From Vespula vulgaris (lineage: Eukaryota; Arthropoda; Insecta; Hymenoptera; Vespidae): a DNA stretch of 64,000 nt. The DNA lies in NCBI RefSeq assembly GCF_905475345.1, contig NC_066586.1, positions 2,107,001 to 2,171,000 on the forward strand, in the 5' to 3' direction. The translations under genes and the position numbers were made by a program. The notes beneath the pieces are model-generated. The model made no database searches, was not told the origin of the DNA, and worked only from the letters and a program-made list of their open reading frames with translations. Below, one piece after another: positions 60,070 to 64,000 of the stretch. How positions within the stretch are numbered: position 1 is the first letter of the stretch; each line of letters begins with the position of its first letter.

Positions 60070-62713
60070 ATGTCTCCCTCGTTTTCTTTTTTCCTAGCGG
60101 AACGATGTAGGAAGTGACTTACAGCCGATAGTTCGGTGAATGATGTAGCCGCAGGATCGTGCTCGGCATTCGTCCTTATGCCACCCCCGTCTTAGAAAAA
60201 TCCTTCGAAGGAACTTCTCCGAGATTCGCTTACCGTCCCTTGATCCACCAAGAACTTGGTCTACTCAGAGACTTCTTTTACAAACAAGTACCTATCTATG
60301 TATGAAGAACTATCTATGTAGAGGTTCAATGTACGGAAAAGTCATTAGAACGACTTTATTAAGTTTCTTTTATATCTTAAGTGCAACGGGCTTACGATGT
60401 TATAGAAAATGATCAAAACGTAAAACGATTGTTTTTTACTCGATATTGTTTCACATTGATTTGTCAAATAAAATCAAGGGAAAGGAAAGATCGGGTTATA
60501 TACCTCAGACGTATCATAGTAATATATAATATGTATCGAAATATGATTCGATCATAAGCCGAGCTTAAGTCTCAGAGACGATTTTTGCTCCCCCTTTCTC
60601 CACCTATATCCTTTTTTCTTTTCTTTTTATCTTCGACCTCTTTTTCGCAGTATGTAAGGAATCTTATTCGTTACTCTGCTTTATATTTTTTGGTATTATA
60701 TTCATTTATTTCGAAATAGTTTTCAATATTCCAGGGTATAAAACTCGAGAACATTTAAAAACGTCTTCGCTGCGATAACTGCAAGACTTCCTTCGTTGGC
60801 AAAGTAGAAATAAATAATTAATTTTGCTATATCTTCTATTTTTTTCAGCATTGAAAGCAAAATTTGATCTTTCAGATCTTTTTTCCTTTTTCTTCGAAAT
60901 TTTCTTAAAGAATTATAGAAAGAAGTATAGTAAAAAGAAAAGAAAAAGAAAAGAGAAATAAGAAAGAAAAAGAAAGTTATGTTTTCAGAACGTCGGCTTA
61001 TCCATCTCAACCCTCTGGGTAAATAACTCAACCCTCTCCTCCACCCAACGGTTTTTCCACCCTTAGCCGATCCCACATCGGCGCCAGCTTTCTTTACGAC
61101 TATGTCTCTTTACCAACGACCAACGACCCTTGTCTATCAATTTTCAGTATTCTTATATTCCTTTCTCGATAATAATTTTGATTAGGTATAAGCAATATTT
61201 ATTTTGCATCGTGAAAAGTAAATGAATTTTTGTCAATGTTACTTCACTTTAATTTTTTTTTCAGGTTAAAAATAATTAAAGTTGTTTAGTATTGAATCAA
61301 AGAAATCGGAGAGAATGAAAAAATTGATTGGACAGATTCGATAACTCTCGTTATCTCGTCTTATCTCTTATATTTTGTCGAACGGTCTCAATATTTTTTA
61401 TCCTTTGTTTTCTCTTTCTTCGTATCAGACTATCTTTAAAATGAAAGATTTTCTTCAATCAGTATTCGAATTATAAACACAATACGATTGTTCTTCAACC
61501 AGACGTGTCCGACGGATGCAACTTATCGGGTGTGTCGCTACACTCCGATTCTCACGATAATGATTTCTTCGATCCTACCGATAATTATCGACTCTTCGAT
61601 TTTTATTACGTCGTCGATTCGATCTCATTAAATCGAGAATAAAAATCGATTAATTATTTATATGTTTCTTATACCGGTTTTTCTTTCCCTTTTCTTTTCT
61701 TTTTTCCTTTTTTTTTTTTATTCCCGTCTTATTTATTTAATCCAGATTTTCGAGATCTCTCGTAAGGAAACGTTACACGTTCAGAATAAATCCTATCGAT
61801 CACCTTAAATCCCTATGAAAGTAATTTGAACCTCGACGACTTGGAGAAACTATTCTCTTTTATTCTTCTTTTAGAAAGCCGAAGAATCGGTACTACGAAA
61901 ATCCATTCCGTAAAGACGACGAATCGACGTCAGCCGTGCAAAAATATTCCCTTCGATTCTCTGGATTTTGAATAAGATACTAGGGAGAGAGAAAGAGAGA
62001 GAAAGAAAAAGAGTAGGAGTGAGAGAGAGTGAGCGAAAAAAAGAAGAAGAAAGAGGAAAAGAGAATAAAGAAGAAAGAGGAAGATACAAAGAAAGGAAGA
62101 GAGAGAGAGAGAGACAAAAAGAAAGAGAGAGAGAAGTAACGCGGAAGGAAGCCCGGATGATCTCTCTTATCTCGCAAGGAAACGTCGTCGAGTCTTTCGT
62201 GCGTGGCTTTAAGTGACGTTCTCAATTCGCAACAAGTCGTGTCGGAAACTCACCTTTTTGTCGTCTCTTCCATACCCTCCTACCTTTCTTTCTCGTTTTG
62301 CATCAGGAGACCAGCGAAGTCGGTCAAAACGAAAAAGGTCGAAGGTTGAAAGAAAAACGAGAGAAAAGAGGATCGGGCTCGGAAGGAACAAGGTGGAAAA
62401 ACAAAAAAAGGAAAAAGAAGAAAGAGAAGAAGAAGATGAAGAAGAAGAACGAGAAACAAAAGAAACAAAAAGAAAAACAAAGAAAACGAGCGAAAAAGAC
62501 AAAGAAATGGTAAAAAAAGATAAGAGGAAAAGGGTCGCGGGGGTTGGGGGTTGAAGGGGACAAATGCTTCCATAGAGTAGTGAGTTCGTATAACGGTAGC
62601 TTTCCACTTGTAGGTTACGAGGGGTGACTGACGTTAATAACTGATGCGGAACGCCCGGAAGAAGCACGTTTCTACATACTTTACAGACGGACATGGACTA
62701 TTCCATTTTTCAG

Positions 62714-62859
62714 TTCGGAAAAGTAACTACGCTAGTTGCATTATGCAAGACAGTTTCACCGACGAGTTTCTCGACGATCTCCCTGACGACCTGCCGTTAG
62801 AAACTTCCACACGGAGTTTGCTAGAACGTCAGAGGGAACTATTACAATTTTTACGTTAG
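62714..62859 (+). CDS. Candidate terminal coding exon, product unrecognised
   Basis: A good acceptor (CTATTCCATTTTTCAG, AG at 62712-62713) is followed by a 47-codon frame starting at 62716 and closed by TAG 62857-62859. The reading is acidic and then helical: SFTDEFLDDLPDDLPLE, followed by TSTRSLLERQRELLQFLR. This looks like real protein, with an acidic patch then an amphipathic Leu/Arg/Glu helix. It would need a preceding exon leaving one nucleotide of a split codon; I could not identify that exon. An internal ATG at 62743 would give a 38-residue peptide. No family is recognised. Confidence 0.35.
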
Positions 62860-64000
62860 CAGCGTCATGACGATTCCTCGATTATCGACTATGACGATAT
62901 CGTTGTAGCTAAATAGATCGGTTTTCTTGAATTTTGACGTAGAGTATGATCGAATCTGTAGTATAAAACTTTGATACGAGTTATGGGCGAAGGGGAGGAC
63001 AAAAAGAAAGAAACGTATACAACTGTGTGTGTGTGTGTCTATATATATATAATATTTCTTGTAATTTCTTCTAAGGAAGATCGATGAAAATCAATGAAAG
63101 TTAAACGCGTATGATGAATATCTCCTTTCGGTAATATCAACGATCTGTAAAACGTATTCTTATTACCTGGACGAGGAAAGAATAGGAAACAAGAAAAGGG
63201 GAAAGCAAGAACGAGCGGGAGGATGAGGAAAAAGAAGAAAAAGAAAATGAAACTTACTCAAGAAAGCGGAACGACGCCATAAGTAGTTCAAAGCGGTCGG
63301 GCGTGACATTTATATTTCTACGTTTGCATCCTTTCTCGCGTTGGATCGTCGAGAGGGAGGAGATAGAAATATAAGTAAAATTGGAAGAGGCGAGTATACT
63401 TAGAAACTCGCAAAGTACTTTCTTCTTCCCTGGGAGGAAACAAATGGGCGCTGGATGGATAGCTATTCGGTTCGTGTTGCGATATCGTGTGTGTTTAAAT
63501 CGCCCTCTAGCCAAGGGGAGCCCTTTAAAATTGAATTTTTTGAAAAAGAAGCAACGGGGCACAACACGCGTCGGATTTCTCTTTCTACTTCTCTCTGTCT
63601 CTTTCTCTCTCTCTCTTTTTATTTTACGCGACGGATCACATAACTCGAAACAAGATTACTATGTATCCCTTCGCGAGCGAGTTTCGAGAACGTTTCGAAA
63701 GTAAGTTTCTTAGATGGAATAAGATTTTGTTAAGTCGGTAAAGTGTATAAGCAAGTAAATGCGTAACGTTATTTATCGAAAATTATTCGCGACAACCGGT
63801 TTCGTCGCCGTCGAAATGATACACGACGAAGGAGGAGGATGACGAGGACGGCGATGACGACGACGCGGGACGAATGCCATCGAAGGGAAAAGCGATATGC
63901 CAGGTAGGAAGGCGATATATCACTTAGCTCGAGATGTGCTGAGCTTCGTGAAGGAAACGTCAAGTTCTCGACTCGCTGAATTCTCGAGAGATCATTTATT
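62860..64000. other. Non-coding DNA to the window edge
   Basis: Contains (GT)n at 63023-63038, the donor-like GTAAGT at 63701 and a CpG/GAC-rich patch 63820-63880. No AATAAA was seen soon after the candidate exon stop at 62859. Confidence 0.45.
63661..63700 (+). CDS. Possible first coding exon ending at a strong donor
   Basis: ATG 63661 (A at -3) starts MYPFASEFRERFE and is cut by CGAAA|GTAAGT at 63700/63701, a near-consensus donor. Without splicing the frame stops soon after. A downstream exon would lie outside the window. Only a donor and 13 codons support this. Confidence 0.15.

Larger units (their letters stand above)
56777..62711. other. Non-coding DNA between the two candidate exons
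   Basis: Unique AT-rich sequence, GC-richer patches 57080-57300 and 57740-57960, the GA/CT/AT arrays listed separately, and polypurine tracts 61983-62140 and 62330-62530. No intervening exon could be identified. Confidence 0.45.

Overview
The window looks like an AT-rich, CpG-containing insect nuclear genome, most likely a hymenopteran and possibly a bee. This rests on long (GA)n/(CT)n, (AT)n and (AAT)n microsatellites every one to three kilobases, short introns with GTAAGT donors, an arthropod Inr+DPE core promoter, and one neural-type C2H2 zinc-finger gene. Species assignment is inference. There is no sign of bacterial, plasmid or viral content, no rRNA, no tRNA that survives inspection and no CRISPR array.

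Only one protein-coding gene is clear. It is a plus-strand gene with an initiator at 27833 and a downstream promoter element at exactly +28, a 5' UTR exon (27835-28025), a 225-nt intron, and an uninterrupted 445-codon CDS at 28274-29611 with a poly(A) signal at 29821. The protein ends in a pair of C2H2 fingers of the PRDM8/ZNF488 type, has an eh1-like putative co-repressor motif near the N terminus, and has no PR/SET domain.

The other ~60 kb is gene-poor. Left of the gene (1-27.4 kb) it alternates microsatellites with unique, GC-richer islands of about 100-250 bp that carry homeodomain, POU, E-box, CRE and NK-2-like motifs. A possible small spliced transcript or short ORF lies at about 1.85-2.7 kb. 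Right of the gene (30-64 kb) the pattern continues. Islands at 33.1, 38.8, 44.8, 45.2 and 46.2 kb repeatedly combine a GCCAT/ATGGC (YY1/PHO-type) core with an ATTAGCAT/ATTTGCAT (POU-type) octamer. The 44.8 and 45.2 kb islands carry the same motifs in the same order at a ~330-bp offset. Two stretches, 56510-56775 and 62714-62859, read like exons of an unrecognised gene.

Overall this resembles the cis-regulatory territory of a developmental transcription factor. The islands are candidate enhancers or Polycomb/Trithorax elements, and the microsatellites are either neutral expansions or GAGA-factor-type platforms. Most open reading frames elsewhere are artefacts of microsatellites (Ser/Leu, Arg/Glu, Phe/Ser or Lys-rich) and are not annotated as genes.
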